A stretch of 48,655 bases of DNA from Pirellula sp. (GTDB lineage Bacteria; Planctomycetota; Planctomycetia; Pirellulales; Pirellulaceae): the NCBI GenBank assembly GCA_021299695.1, contig JAJTEK010000011.1:1-48655 (forward strand), in the 5' to 3' direction. Shown piece after piece: positions 1-7,688 of the stretch; within the stretch, counting starts at the first letter, position 1; each line of letters opens with the position of its first letter. A program made the translations under genes and the position numbers. The notes beneath the pieces were generated by a model. It saw only the letters and a list, made by a program, of their open reading frames with translations. It ran no database searches and was not told the DNA's origin.

Positions 1-1054
1 TGTAGTCGGAAATCATCCAGCGGATGTTCTCCGGGGCTACCCCGAGGGTCTTGGAGACTTCCGTCAGTTCCTCCGAAGGCTCCTGCAACGAGGCATTCCC
101 TGGTCGGTATCGCAGAGACTCGTAGAGGATCTTGATGTATTGCTCAAGCGACATGTCCAGGAATCCTCTGTCGCTGGCTCGAAGCCCGCTCTTGCTCAAA
201 TGCGAATCGTTTGGATTGACCGATTGGTTTGCGTCGATCGTCAACTTTGCAATCCAAGCGTCCTTGAGGACCATCGTCGGCTCGGCTTGCTTGCGGGCCG
301 CTTCGATGCGTTTGCGTATCTCAGCCTTCGAGAGATCCTCGATATTCTCGGTCCCTTGAGCATCGCAAATCGACACCTTGCCTAGCGCAAGACTAGGAGC
401 CATCTGGTTTTGGCTTCCGAGTATCCTGGCTTGAATCGAAGTGAAGTTCGAGCCCACAAGACTCGACGCCATCGCTGCTCGAATGAGGTTTAGGTCCACG
501 TAAGCGACACAGACAAGGATCGCCAGGATATCCATGAGTCGCTGGGCTTGAAATCGATCTTCCCAGAAGTGCCCTTTGCGACCATCTTCCTTGTTTGCAC
601 GCTTCGAGATCGGTTCGCATAGATCCTTCATGAAGGTCGAAGGGGACGAGAGATTCCGACGGATTTGCTCGATTTTTTCAGGATCGGCAAGGAGTTCTTT
701 GATTTGGGCTTCGGTCGGCTCGACGCAGACGAACTCATCGAGCAACCACCCCGGGTGGAGCGAGAGCCACCGGATGGCTACCTGGCGATCTGTGAGTTTT
801 TTGACTTCGTCGGGTAAGGTTCTGACGACCACATGCAAATGGTTATCGAGCACGGCAAAGGCCAGGATATCGATCAAAAAGACGGAGGCGAGTTGTTCGA
901 GACGTTCAACGATCCATTTTTTTCGGTGGGAGTAATCTTTGCCTGTGGCGGGGTCGATTCCGCAGAGGTAGGTGCCTTGGACACAGCGGTTATAGAGGTG
1001 AGCGAAACAGCTCTCATCGGGTGGAAGGACTTCATCACGAAGTGGACGGGGCAT
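1..1054 (-). CDS. RAYT-like HUH protein (REP-associated transposase family), truncated by window edge
   Basis: The frame starts at an ATG at 1054 with MPRPLRDEVLPPDES and stays open to base 1, so the C-terminus is missing. It carries the HUH motif LDNHLHVVVR (H72, H74) of Y1-type transposases. It also has the family block GHFWEDRFQAQRL (about 161-173) followed by AYVDLNLIRAA (about 184-194). In this family the HUH histidines bind the metal for single-strand cleavage and a tyrosine forms the DNA link. Here no tyrosine occurs between residue 42 and Y185, so the usual nucleophile seems absent. Long RAYT relatives without the canonical tyrosine are known, so this may be a diverged nuclease or DNA-binding form. 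REP-like palindromes lie directly upstream of the start, as is typical for RAYTs. Assignment to the family is firm; the activity is open. Confidence 0.85.
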   Translation of the reverse strand, partial: MPRPLRDEVLPPDESCFAHLYNRCVQGTYLCGIDPATGKDYSHRKKWIVERLEQLASVFLIDILAFAVLDNHLHVVVRTLPDEVKKLTDRQVAIRWLSLHPGWLLDEFVCVEPTEAQIKELLADPEKIEQIRRNLSSPSTFMKDLCEPISKRANKEDGRKGHFWEDRFQAQRLMDILAILVCVAYVDLNLIRAAMASSLVGSNFTSIQARILGSQNQMAPSLALGKVSICDAQGTENIEDLSKAEIRKRIEAARKQAEPTMVLKDAWIAKLTIDANQSVNPNDSHLSKSGLRASDRGFLDMSLEQYIKILYESLRYRPGNASLQEPSEELTEVSKTLGVAPENIRWMISDY

Positions 1055-1110
1055 GGAGCACCTCCTTGTGTCACGGGGCCTGGAAAACTTCGAAAAATTT
1101 CCAGCGCGTC

Positions 1111-1250
1111 ACCCGGTGCCTGGCACCGGGTGCGGGGACGAGATTTGCCAGCATTCCGATTGGCGATCGCAAAGGTGCCTGGCACCGGGTGCGGGGCCGA
1201 GATTTGCCAGCATTCCGATCCGGGGATCGCAAAGGTGCCTGGCACCGGGT
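1111..1250. repeat. REP-like palindromes in a 60-bp tandem repeat
   Basis: ACCCGGTGCCTGGCACCGGGT at 1111-1131 is a perfect palindrome around one central base. The core GGTGCCTGGCACCGGGT recurs at 1174-1190 and 1234-1250. The palindromes are the heads of a 60-bp direct repeat (1111-1170, 1171-1230, third copy partial) whose tails share GATTTGCCAGCATTCCGAT. The array lies 57 bases upstream of the RAYT-like start, so it may be a substrate of that protein and may act in its 5' leader. The rest of the gene-free stretch 1055-1544 holds nothing else I can support. Confidence 0.85.
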
Positions 1251-1544
1251 GGCAACCGGACACTTTGGCGAATAACAGCCAAGACAGTGGCGAGTATATG
1301 CTGGCTCTGGCTGAGATGATTCAACCCGCTATCGGGAGATGAGAGGCCAGTTACCACCCCAGGGTTGCCATTCGGCTGTCGAGTCCGATAGACTATATAT
1401 CTGACGACGCGGGTTAAGTCGAATCCGCACAGATCAGACACGGCGAAGCGACTTAGCCCAACGCACAAATCATTTCTTTGTCCCGCTTCGCTCCAGTTGG
1501 AATAGATTGTTATCCATTCGTCGATGCAATCGGAGAATTTATAA

Positions 1545-2429
1545 ATGTGCTGCTCAGTCTCCCCAGGCGTTCCGGTCCACTTCTCCGATACTGTGCTATA
1601 CGCCGCTGAGGTGATTGGTGAGGCGGGCGAACCGGTTCACGTCCTGGGATATCAGAACAAGGTACAGGGGAGTAGAAGGAGATTATCGCTAGCGTTAGAT
1701 CGGCTGCCCTTTGGCCTGTCTGGCAACGCAATGATTTTACCCTTTCCTGCCCAACCGAAGACAATGACGCAAGCCAACGTTTTAGACACGATAAACTGCC
1801 GCGACATTCTGCAAGATATGGCAAATGCCGTAGCTCCTCCTCCCTATAATCGAGCAATTCGTTCGCGTTCCGGAGTTTCATGGAGTCTTGCTTCCTCGCC
1901 ACCGCCGATTCAAGTATTTGGAGCGGCCGGGATTTACACAGTCGTTCTGGCACAAGATCCTCGGGATATTCCTTCTGCATTGAGCCAGGTGCCGCGTTCC
2001 AAAAGACCAGTTCTAAACCCAGCGCTTTTTGATGCCTACGCGCAATGGTATCCGAATTGGACAATAGCGCTCTGTTGCTTCAGCAATCGCAAAGCGAAGC
2101 TCGCAAACCCGCTGCTATGGTGGTACAAGCCGATGAATGCTGAGCAGCTTTTCCTGCCAGGCGTTGACTGCCATACGGGTGATGTTCCTGATCTAGATTC
2201 AAATGTTGCAGTCGATCATGTAATTGCAGTCGGCTCACATGATATGACAGGAGGGGAGCGCGTGGTTTATCGCGATAAGCTACCCAGATCAGTCTCTCCG
2301 TTCGTCTGCACTTCACTCATCGGTCAGAGATACAACGAGAACATGCCGAATGGAGACTTCGTTTGCCAACTTAAAGACGTGAGGCTGGGCAAGCTAAGGG
2401 CCGCGCGCTGCAAGCCTGACGCTGCTTGA
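1545..2429 (+). CDS. conserved hypothetical protein
   Basis: This is a 294-residue frame starting MCCSVSPGVPVHFSDT. The block GNAMILPFPAQP (about 60-72) after a strand-rich N-terminus, and the Cys pair at the start, match my memory of an uncharacterised bacterial family with a similar NAMILP-type motif. I cannot name a function. No signal peptide or membrane segment is visible, so it is probably cytoplasmic. It stands alone between two copies of the REP-like palindrome. The competing reverse-strand frame at 1510-2064 is low-complexity and Arg/Ser-rich, and looks like a shadow. Confidence rests on frame length and composition. Confidence 0.6.
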   Translation: MCCSVSPGVPVHFSDTVLYAAEVIGEAGEPVHVLGYQNKVQGSRRRLSLALDRLPFGLSGNAMILPFPAQPKTMTQANVLDTINCRDILQDMANAVAPPPYNRAIRSRSGVSWSLASSPPPIQVFGAAGIYTVVLAQDPRDIPSALSQVPRSKRPVLNPALFDAYAQWYPNWTIALCCFSNRKAKLANPLLWWYKPMNAEQLFLPGVDCHTGDVPDLDSNVAVDHVIAVGSHDMTGGERVVYRDKLPRSVSPFVCTSLIGQRYNENMPNGDFVCQLKDVRLGKLRAARCKPDAA

Positions 2430-2472
2430 GTTTCGGTAGGTTTACAAAGTCGCTGCTTATGAGCGTCGTCAA

Positions 2473-2510
2473 CCGGTGCCTGGCACGAATGGCACTGCAC
2501 GAATGGCACT
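2473..2510. repeat. degenerate REP-like palindrome with 14-bp tandem duplication
   Basis: CCGGTGCCTGGCAC at 2473-2486 repeats the core of the palindrome found at 1111-1250. It runs into two adjacent copies of GCACGAATGGCACT (2483-2496 and 2497-2510). It looks like a decayed copy altered by local duplication, downstream of the hypothetical gene. Confidence 0.6.
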
Positions 2511-2928
2511 CATTCTGGGCGGCCTCTGTCCTGTTGACCAGCACGGCGATCACTGCCCTTGCGTTTGCCAAATCCGCATTCGTTCACATCGCTAACCCCT
2601 ATCAACTCCTTCGAGCGATCGATGGGTACCGTCTGCTACCAATGACCATCTGAAGTTCGCTTTTGGAAACGAATCAGCGACGTGAGACCGAAAATAGTCA
2701 TTTCGTTCGTCATGTGCCTGGGGCACCAGTTTGAGAGCCATCAAGCGCGGCCCAAGATTGCCGAGATCTTGGTGTATGGGGCTAAGTAAGTCGGTGCTCA
2801 AAGCAAGAAAATACACGACAGCCTGCAATACACCCCGAACCGAATAGCCGTTGGGAGTCTCTAGCAAGTACCGAGCTCGATGGAGCTGTACCCTTTCTAC
2901 GATTAAGGCCCCCGATTTGGATCAACGA
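2511..2928. other. gene-free stretch
   Basis: I see no supportable gene here. Short frames on both strands lack recognisable motifs. A partial REP-like hairpin, GTGCCTGGGGCAC, lies at 2714-2726. The stretch may carry the promoter of the rbfA-rtcB pair. Confidence 0.4.
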
Positions 2929-3381
2929 ATGCCCCAAGGCTCAGAGAATCCGGCGTTTCGACGGATCAAAAACCCCGAGGCTCTAGTCACCCAACTGCGT
3001 GAAGGTGACGGGATCGACCCTCGTTTGGAACATCGAAAAAATCAACACGCACGTCTCAAGAGCAAACCCAATCACGCCTCCCTGCGGCTTGCTGGTCAAA
3101 TCGCCAAATGCATCCGAGGGAGCCTTGGCGATGGCCCTTTGGCCAACTTCGATGTCGTCGGAGTAGAACCTGCCAAAGGAAATCACTTTCTTGTCACCCT
3201 CGGACCGATTCTGCCAGACATTGCCTACGACGAAACCGAGGTTCTTCAGGTAGCCAACGATCGACGCGGCCAACTGCGGAGCGAAATCGCAAGTTCGATC
3301 ACTCGCAAGCAGGTTCCGAACCTGATCTTTCGCGTACTGCCTTGCACAATCCCGCCTAATCCACAAGAGTCAAGCCGCTGA
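2929..3381 (+). CDS. rbfA: RbfA-like ribosome-binding factor
   Basis: This is about 150 residues from the ATG at 2929. The C-terminal half matches RbfA, the KH-type factor that binds the 30S subunit during 16S rRNA 5'-end maturation. It shows a strand with VVGVEPAKGNHFLVTL, then the helix LRSEIASSITRKQVP and the closing strand NLIFRVLP, which correspond to the family's LRxEIAxxLxxRxxPxLxF pattern. The N-terminal helix (HRKNQHARLKSKPNH, then LRLAGQIAKCIRGSL) also fits. A longer start at 2851 is possible, but the extra residues look unrelated. rtcB follows after a gap of 14 bases or an overlap, so the two are probably co-transcribed. The usual nusA-infB neighbours are absent. Confidence 0.72.
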   Translation: MPQGSENPAFRRIKNPEALVTQLREGDGIDPRLEHRKNQHARLKSKPNHASLRLAGQIAKCIRGSLGDGPLANFDVVGVEPAKGNHFLVTLGPILPDIAYDETEVLQVANDRRGQLRSEIASSITRKQVPNLIFRVLPCTIPPNPQESSR

Positions 3382-3395
3382 GAGAGAACTATCTT

Positions 3396-4526
3396 ATTGA
3401 GATTATCGACGAAAAAATCTACGCGTGGACTTGCGATCGACTCTCGAAGACAGTGATCCAACAAGCTCAGCGACTGGCTCGGCTCGAAGACACGTTCCGA
3501 GTTGCTCTGATGCCTGATGTACACCTAGGCCAACGGGTACCCAATGGATGTGTGCTTGCCACATGCGAGCGGATCTACCCCGAGGCGATTGGCAGGGATA
3601 TCGGTTGCGGGCTCTCGGCGATCTGCTTCGATATCCAAAGCGACACAATCCCGCAATCGGTTCTAGCCTCCATACTCGCTAAACTGGAACGCTTGGTACC
3701 AAGCCTGAAGCAACCGAAACACTTAGCCGCGAGAACGTTGCCGGACTCTTGCCGTGCAGAGCAACTAAGCGACCCGAGCCTGGTGCGACAGGCCAATCGA
3801 GATGGATTGTTGCAACTCGGGACCCTTGGACGCGGAAACCATTTCATCGAACTCGAGTTGGATCAAGTTGGCTATTTGTGGGTTCTTGTCCACTCAGGTT
3901 CACGCAGCATGGGTCAGGCGATCACCGACTGGCATCTGAGAAACAGCCAGAAAAGTGCGATCGACTACTTAGAACTTTACAGCGACGGTGGGCAAGTTTA
4001 TCTAGGCGACATGCAGTGGGCGATACGCTACGCGAGCGAAAATCGTTTGCTCATGCTTAATCGCACGGCGGACCTAGTCGAAGAAGGCTTAAAGGCTGGA
4101 TTGATCGAGTCGAGCTATATCGACTCACCGCACAATTTCGCAAGAATAGAGGGTCATTTTGGACGGCAGTTGATTGTGCATCGCAAGAGCACGAATTCCG
4201 CTCGTTTGGGGGAGGTGGGGATCATCCCAGGGTCTATGTCCGGAGGTAGTCGGATTGTTGTCGGGCGTGGCCATCCTGAGTCCTTGAATTCCTCGTCGCA
4301 TGGAGCTGGCAGAACGATGAGTCGCTCTGAGTCTTTCGAAAACCTCCAGATCAAGCATTTCAAGGCGAGGATGGGTTCGATTGTTTTTCGCAAGGAGCAT
4401 GCCGATCGACTCTTGGACGAATCCCCTGCGGCCTACCGAAGGCTGAGCGATGTCATGCAGGCCCAGTGCGATTTGGTAGCCACAAGAGATACTTTAAAGA
4501 CGGTCCTCAACTACAAGAGTTTATAG
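3396..4526 (+). CDS. rtcB: RtcB-family RNA ligase
   Basis: RtcB joins 2',3'-cyclic-phosphate or 3'-phosphate RNA ends to 5'-OH ends through a GMP-histidine intermediate, using Mn2+. Visible motifs are ALMPDVHLG and IGRDIGCGLSA (metal and active site), LGTLGRGNHFIE, HSGSR, VHRKS, IIPGSMSGGS and SSSHGAGRTMSR, which holds the GMP-accepting histidine. At about 376 residues it is a short RtcB form. The start is uncertain. The first ordinary start codon in frame is GTG at 3453, but that removes the segment EIIDEKIYAWTCDRLSKTV, which fits the family's N-terminus. I placed the start at ATT 3396, about ten bases after a GAGAGA purine run; CTG 3378 overlapping the rbfA stop is another option. It is probably coupled to rbfA. 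Confidence 0.88.
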   Translation: MEIIDEKIYAWTCDRLSKTVIQQAQRLARLEDTFRVALMPDVHLGQRVPNGCVLATCERIYPEAIGRDIGCGLSAICFDIQSDTIPQSVLASILAKLERLVPSLKQPKHLAARTLPDSCRAEQLSDPSLVRQANRDGLLQLGTLGRGNHFIELELDQVGYLWVLVHSGSRSMGQAITDWHLRNSQKSAIDYLELYSDGGQVYLGDMQWAIRYASENRLLMLNRTADLVEEGLKAGLIESSYIDSPHNFARIEGHFGRQLIVHRKSTNSARLGEVGIIPGSMSGGSRIVVGRGHPESLNSSSHGAGRTMSRSESFENLQIKHFKARMGSIVFRKEHADRLLDESPAAYRRLSDVMQAQCDLVATRDTLKTVLNYKSL

Positions 4527-4544
4527 AACCAACATGGGGCGGAT

Positions 4545-4710
4545 GCTTCCACCGTCTGGCGACAGGTGGCTACGGTTGGGGAACCAGAATCGTTTGTTGC
4601 CAAGTCGTAGCCATCCGCTGCCAAGCGGTGGTGCCGCGCGAGTAACGCTTCCACCGTCTGGCGACAGGTGGCTACGGCGACAGGTGGCTACGGTTGGGGA
4701 ACCAGAATCG
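4545..4710. repeat. REPIN-like inverted repeat cluster A
   Basis: A full unit lies at 4607-4675: GTAGCCATCCGCTGCCAAGC, a short spacer, then the near reverse complement ending GGCGACAGGTGGCTAC. Half units lie at 4545-4592 and 4677-4710, each ending in the same GGTTGGGGAACCAGAATCG tail. The cluster sits between the convergent ends of rtcB and the next gene, where the hairpins could also stop transcription from both sides. Confidence 0.85.
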
Positions 4711-4716
4711 ACAAGA

Positions 4717-5304
4717 TCAATCGCGTTCTTTGCGGAGTTCCTGAGCGATCCTTTCGACCGTCTTGCGGAGTTCTCGGTTTTCGTTGCGAAGTTGTTCGAG
4801 TTGGGCTTCGACGCTATTGCCGCGTGCTTCGGGTCGCTCGCGTTGTGGCTGATCGCGCTGAGGTTGATCCTTGGGACCACGCATTTGCTTTGCCATCTTC
4901 TCTTTGGCGTTCCTCAAATCTTGCTCGATGTCCTCGGCTCGCCGTATTAGATCCATCGCCATATCATGCATGCCGGCAAGTTTGAGATGCTCCGAAGCGA
5001 TCCGCAGATGCTGAACCTGCTGCATGGACCTGGCGAATTTCTCCATCTGCTCGGGACTTGGCATCTGGCCTTTCGATGGGCCTTCGGAGTTCATGCGAGC
5101 GAGCTTCTCCATGAGTTCCTGCTGCTCGCGGATCAAGCCTTCGGCCTTGTCTTTGCGCCCTTCTTCCATCAACTGAGCTGCGTGTTTCTTGAGCTCGACA
5201 ATCCGTAGCTTGAGTTCCTCGCGCTCGTCGCCATAACTCCAGGGGCTCACCACTAGGGTGCACAGAGCGATCAGACCAAAACGCATGCTGAGTCGTGTAA
5301 GCAT
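4717..5304 (-). CDS. secreted coiled-coil protein of unknown function
   Basis: This is 195 residues from ATG 5304. A second Met six codons later (5286) could also start it. Residues 1-30 form a signal peptide with hydrophobic core FGLIALCTLVVSPW and likely cleavage near SYGDE. The rest is strongly helical: an acidic-basic helix (ELKLRIVELKKHAAQLMEEG), a Met/Gln-rich middle, a Gln/Arg/Pro-rich linker (QPQRDQPQRERPEARG), and a C-terminal coiled coil (LRNENRELRKTVERIAQEL). I know no named family for it. It is probably periplasmic or envelope-associated. REPIN-like clusters lie on both sides. The frame continues upstream to 5547, but that part overlaps the repeat and is not credible as protein. 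Confidence 0.72.
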   Translation of the reverse strand: MLTRLSMRFGLIALCTLVVSPWSYGDEREELKLRIVELKKHAAQLMEEGRKDKAEGLIREQQELMEKLARMNSEGPSKGQMPSPEQMEKFARSMQQVQHLRIASEHLKLAGMHDMAMDLIRRAEDIEQDLRNAKEKMAKQMRGPKDQPQRDQPQRERPEARGNSVEAQLEQLRNENRELRKTVERIAQELRKERD

Positions 5305-5461
5305 AAGGAGGGACTCCTGGAGTAGGCGGTGCGGGGGGATTTTCCTCGACGGGCATCTTAAGCAGATGCCAAGTGATTGGTTGATAATAGTTTGTTCAAG
5401 CGGTTTGTCCAGAAGCTTTGTTTCCTTGGCCATCGTTACGTGGGCTTCGCCTTGCCAAGTC

Positions 5462-5638
5462 GTAGCCATCCGCTGCCAAGCGGTGGACGGCCGCGCGAGT
5501 AACGCTTCCACCGTCTGGCGACAGGTGGCTACGCTTCTAGTAGCCATCCGCTGCCAAGCGGTGGTGCCGCGAGAGTGACGCTTCCACCGTCTGGCGACAG
5601 GTGGCTACGGAGATAGGTGGCTACGGAGATAGGTGGCT
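5462..5638. repeat. REPIN-like inverted repeat cluster B
   Basis: Two complete hairpin units of the same family as cluster A lie at 5462-5532 and 5540-5608. Each opens with GTAGCCATCCGCTGCCAAGC and closes with GGCGACAGGTGGCTAC. The second is followed by a tandem of GGTGGCTACGGAGATA (5600-5615, 5616-5631) and a final GGTGGCTAG. The two halves of a unit are diverged reverse complements of each other, which is the REPIN arrangement. Confidence 0.87.
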
Positions 5639-5670
5639 AGAGAATAGCTGGAAATCGAGGCTCGATGTTT

Positions 5671-6603
5671 TTAGAAAGGGAGCGGAGGTAAAACGGGGAT
5701 GTTGCTCGGGACGCTCGGTGCAGGTTGGTTGGGGATCGGTCGGGGCGCACCAGGAAGGGGTGCTGAGGGGAGGATATCGTTGCCGTACCAAGTGTTGCTA
5801 CCCCCTGGTGGTGGCAGTTGCCCACCGGGAGTGCCTGTCGCTGGAGGATAGTTGCTTCTCTGAGGTCCCGTGGGATTACCATTTTGCGGCGCACTTTGTG
5901 GAGCCTGAGCAGACCTAGGATTGGTTCCTAAAAATCGATCGAGAATTCCGCCTGCCGAGGTGGCTTGGGCATTTCCATTTTGGCCGTTTGCACCTTGAAG
6001 TCCGATGCCGCGCATCAGGTCGTTGCCCAAGTTGGTTCCGTTGGCTCCTTGGAACTCGACAGGGACGGGAAATCCCTCGGGCGCACGGCCTTGTTCGAGC
6101 TCGCGTTCGACGTTGGCGATATAAGGCCCGATGACTTCTTTGACTTCAGGCGGCATGATCGAGCCGGCATGCGTTAGGGCTTGGGAGATGTACTGACCGC
6201 TTCGAGATCGTGCGATGGCGGTTTTTTGATTAGGGCCTAAAAGGGTCATTGCGAACATCGTCACTACGCAGCACATGGCAGCCCCTTTGATCAGACCGAA
6301 ACCCGCACCGAGTTGCCGATCGAATTCTTTGAGCCGAATCTTGTCGATCGAGGAGCTGACCATTCGAAAGATAAGCCAGATCGCAAGGCTCGTCCCGAAG
6401 AACAGCAGCAGCATGGCAAGAAAGACGTTCCATGGTGGTTGCGCATTGATGTGTTTAGCCACATCGTAGCGAAAGTAATTGGCTACGAAGTAGCTTACGA
6501 CGATTGAGGCCAAGGAGGCGACTTGCCAAGCGAAGCCCTTGATCGCACCGAAGATCGCGGCCGAGGCCAGGATGATCAGCATGAGAATATCGTACGTTTG
6601 CAT
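5671..6603 (-). CDS. cvpA: CvpA-family membrane protein
   Basis: The start MQTYDILMLIILASAAIFGA at 6603 gives the family's usual N-terminus; an upstream Met at 6630 would add nine residues. Four membrane segments are visible in the first 120 residues, separated by the family-type GAIKGFAWQ loop and a basic/acidic stretch (DKIRLKEFDRQLGAGFGLIKG). CvpA proteins are inner-membrane proteins linked to envelope homeostasis and, in enterics, colicin V export and the purF region. The C-terminal third (about 190-310) is Asn/Gln/Pro/Gly-rich, looks disordered, and is longer than in enteric CvpA. No purine gene is nearby. Its start faces the hydrolase gene at 6878, so the 274 bases between them must hold both promoters. 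Confidence 0.82.
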   Translation of the reverse strand: MQTYDILMLIILASAAIFGAIKGFAWQVASLASIVVSYFVANYFRYDVAKHINAQPPWNVFLAMLLLFFGTSLAIWLIFRMVSSSIDKIRLKEFDRQLGAGFGLIKGAAMCCVVTMFAMTLLGPNQKTAIARSRSGQYISQALTHAGSIMPPEVKEVIGPYIANVERELEQGRAPEGFPVPVEFQGANGTNLGNDLMRGIGLQGANGQNGNAQATSAGGILDRFLGTNPRSAQAPQSAPQNGNPTGPQRSNYPPATGTPGGQLPPPGGSNTWYGNDILPSAPLPGAPRPIPNQPAPSVPSNIPVLPPLPF

Positions 6604-6877
6604 CGTGGTAAGACCGTTGCTTGGAAGCATTTGAAATCCGGATTGGGCAGAGAGAATTCTCGTAGCAATTCGACGCAGGTCAACAAAAGGGCAGTTTTTG
6701 CTAGCAATTCATCCTAGACACCTAAACTTGGGGGATCGAATTGGCTCTCGGGCTAGGAGCTCTCTTGCAGGAAAGCTTTGGAAATGCTAATCCGTTTGTA
6801 TCGGATGTAGTACTTATACCCGTCGAGGAGTCGGTCGCCAATCGCGTTGACTCTCCTACCCTGCTTTGTTGTTCGCT

Positions 6878-7603
6878 ATGGCAGATTTTAAAACCCATAT
6901 TTCGGTCAGTACCCTATCGGGTCTTCTGCTGGGGCTTGGCGGCTACCAATCGGGGATGCCTTGGGAGAGCTGTTTGATTGCCGGTGGGTTATGTTCGGTC
7001 AGTGGCATGTTACCGGATTTGGACAGTGATTCGGGGATTCCGTTGCGTGAGGCGGTGGGTTTTGCTGCCGCGTTTGTACCGATGCTCATGCTCGATCGGC
7101 TTGAGCGTGTGGGGCTTTCGCATGAGATGATGTTGGTCGTTACGGGCGCGATTTACTTTTTCTTGAGGTTCGGAATTGCCGAGTTGTTCCGTCGCTACAC
7201 GGTCCATCGTGGGATGTGGCATAGTTTGCCTGCGGCGATCATCGCGGCCCTTTTTGTGTTTTTGGTATCTGCATCGGAGAATGTTCATTTACGGCTTTTC
7301 AAGACATTGGCCGTCTTTGTGGGTTTTATGTCGCATATCTTGCTCGACGAGCTCTGGTCGGTCGAGTACCGCAGGGGTAAGTATGTGTTTAAGCATTCGT
7401 TTGGGACGGCATTGAAGTTCCTTGGTGAATCGCGGCTTGCCAATGTCACAACGTATGTGCTTCTGGGTGTTTTATCGGTTGTTGCCTATCATGACGAAGC
7501 GATCATGGAGCATTTCGGTTATTCTCATATGCATGAGTTACCTCACACGGCCGTCGATTGGATCAAGATCATTCGCGAGCAATCCGAGAATTGGATCCGC
7601 TGA
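6878..7603 (+). CDS. membrane-bound metal-dependent hydrolase (YdjM/DUF457 type)
   Basis: This is 241 residues from ATG 6878 (MADFKTHISVS), the typical start of the family. Putative metal ligands are MLPDLDSDSG (about 45-55), the H-R-G-M-W-H-S-L block (about 113-120) and SHILLDELWSVEY. These correspond to the family's DxD, HRxxxHS and HLxxD motifs. Several hydrophobic segments indicate an inner-membrane protein. The family includes YdjM, a LexA-regulated membrane protein of E. coli whose substrate is not settled. An ATG four codons earlier (6866) is less like the family. The next gene lies 85 bases downstream on the same strand, but no functional link is evident. Confidence 0.82.
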   Translation: MADFKTHISVSTLSGLLLGLGGYQSGMPWESCLIAGGLCSVSGMLPDLDSDSGIPLREAVGFAAAFVPMLMLDRLERVGLSHEMMLVVTGAIYFFLRFGIAELFRRYTVHRGMWHSLPAAIIAALFVFLVSASENVHLRLFKTLAVFVGFMSHILLDELWSVEYRRGKYVFKHSFGTALKFLGESRLANVTTYVLLGVLSVVAYHDEAIMEHFGYSHMHELPHTAVDWIKIIREQSENWIR

Positions 7604-7688
7604 GTTGCGATCCTTGCGATCGTGTTTTTTGGATGCGTGGCCCTTGGATGGCATAGAAGGCTAGGACACTAGGATAAAGGCGAATTTT

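Noticed and set aside
1111-1250. CRISPR array, considered because of the evenly spaced repeats
   Set aside because: Spacers are themselves nearly identical between units, the repeats are palindromic tandem copies, and there are no cas genes.
833-1342. Forward-strand open frame of 169 codons over the RAYT start and REP array
   Set aside because: Its C-terminal half translates the tandem palindrome (repeated VPGTGCG) and the rest is antisense to the RAYT-like gene. No motif supports it.
1510-2064. 184-codon reverse frame overlapping the hypothetical gene
   Set aside because: Composition is Arg/Ser-rich and irregular; the forward frame has the better protein character and a recognisable NAMILP-type motif.
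2592-2867. 91-codon reverse frame in the gene-free stretch, with a hydrophobic segment resembling a transposase remnant
   Set aside because: The match is too vague; it crosses a REP-like hairpin and has no conserved catalytic block.
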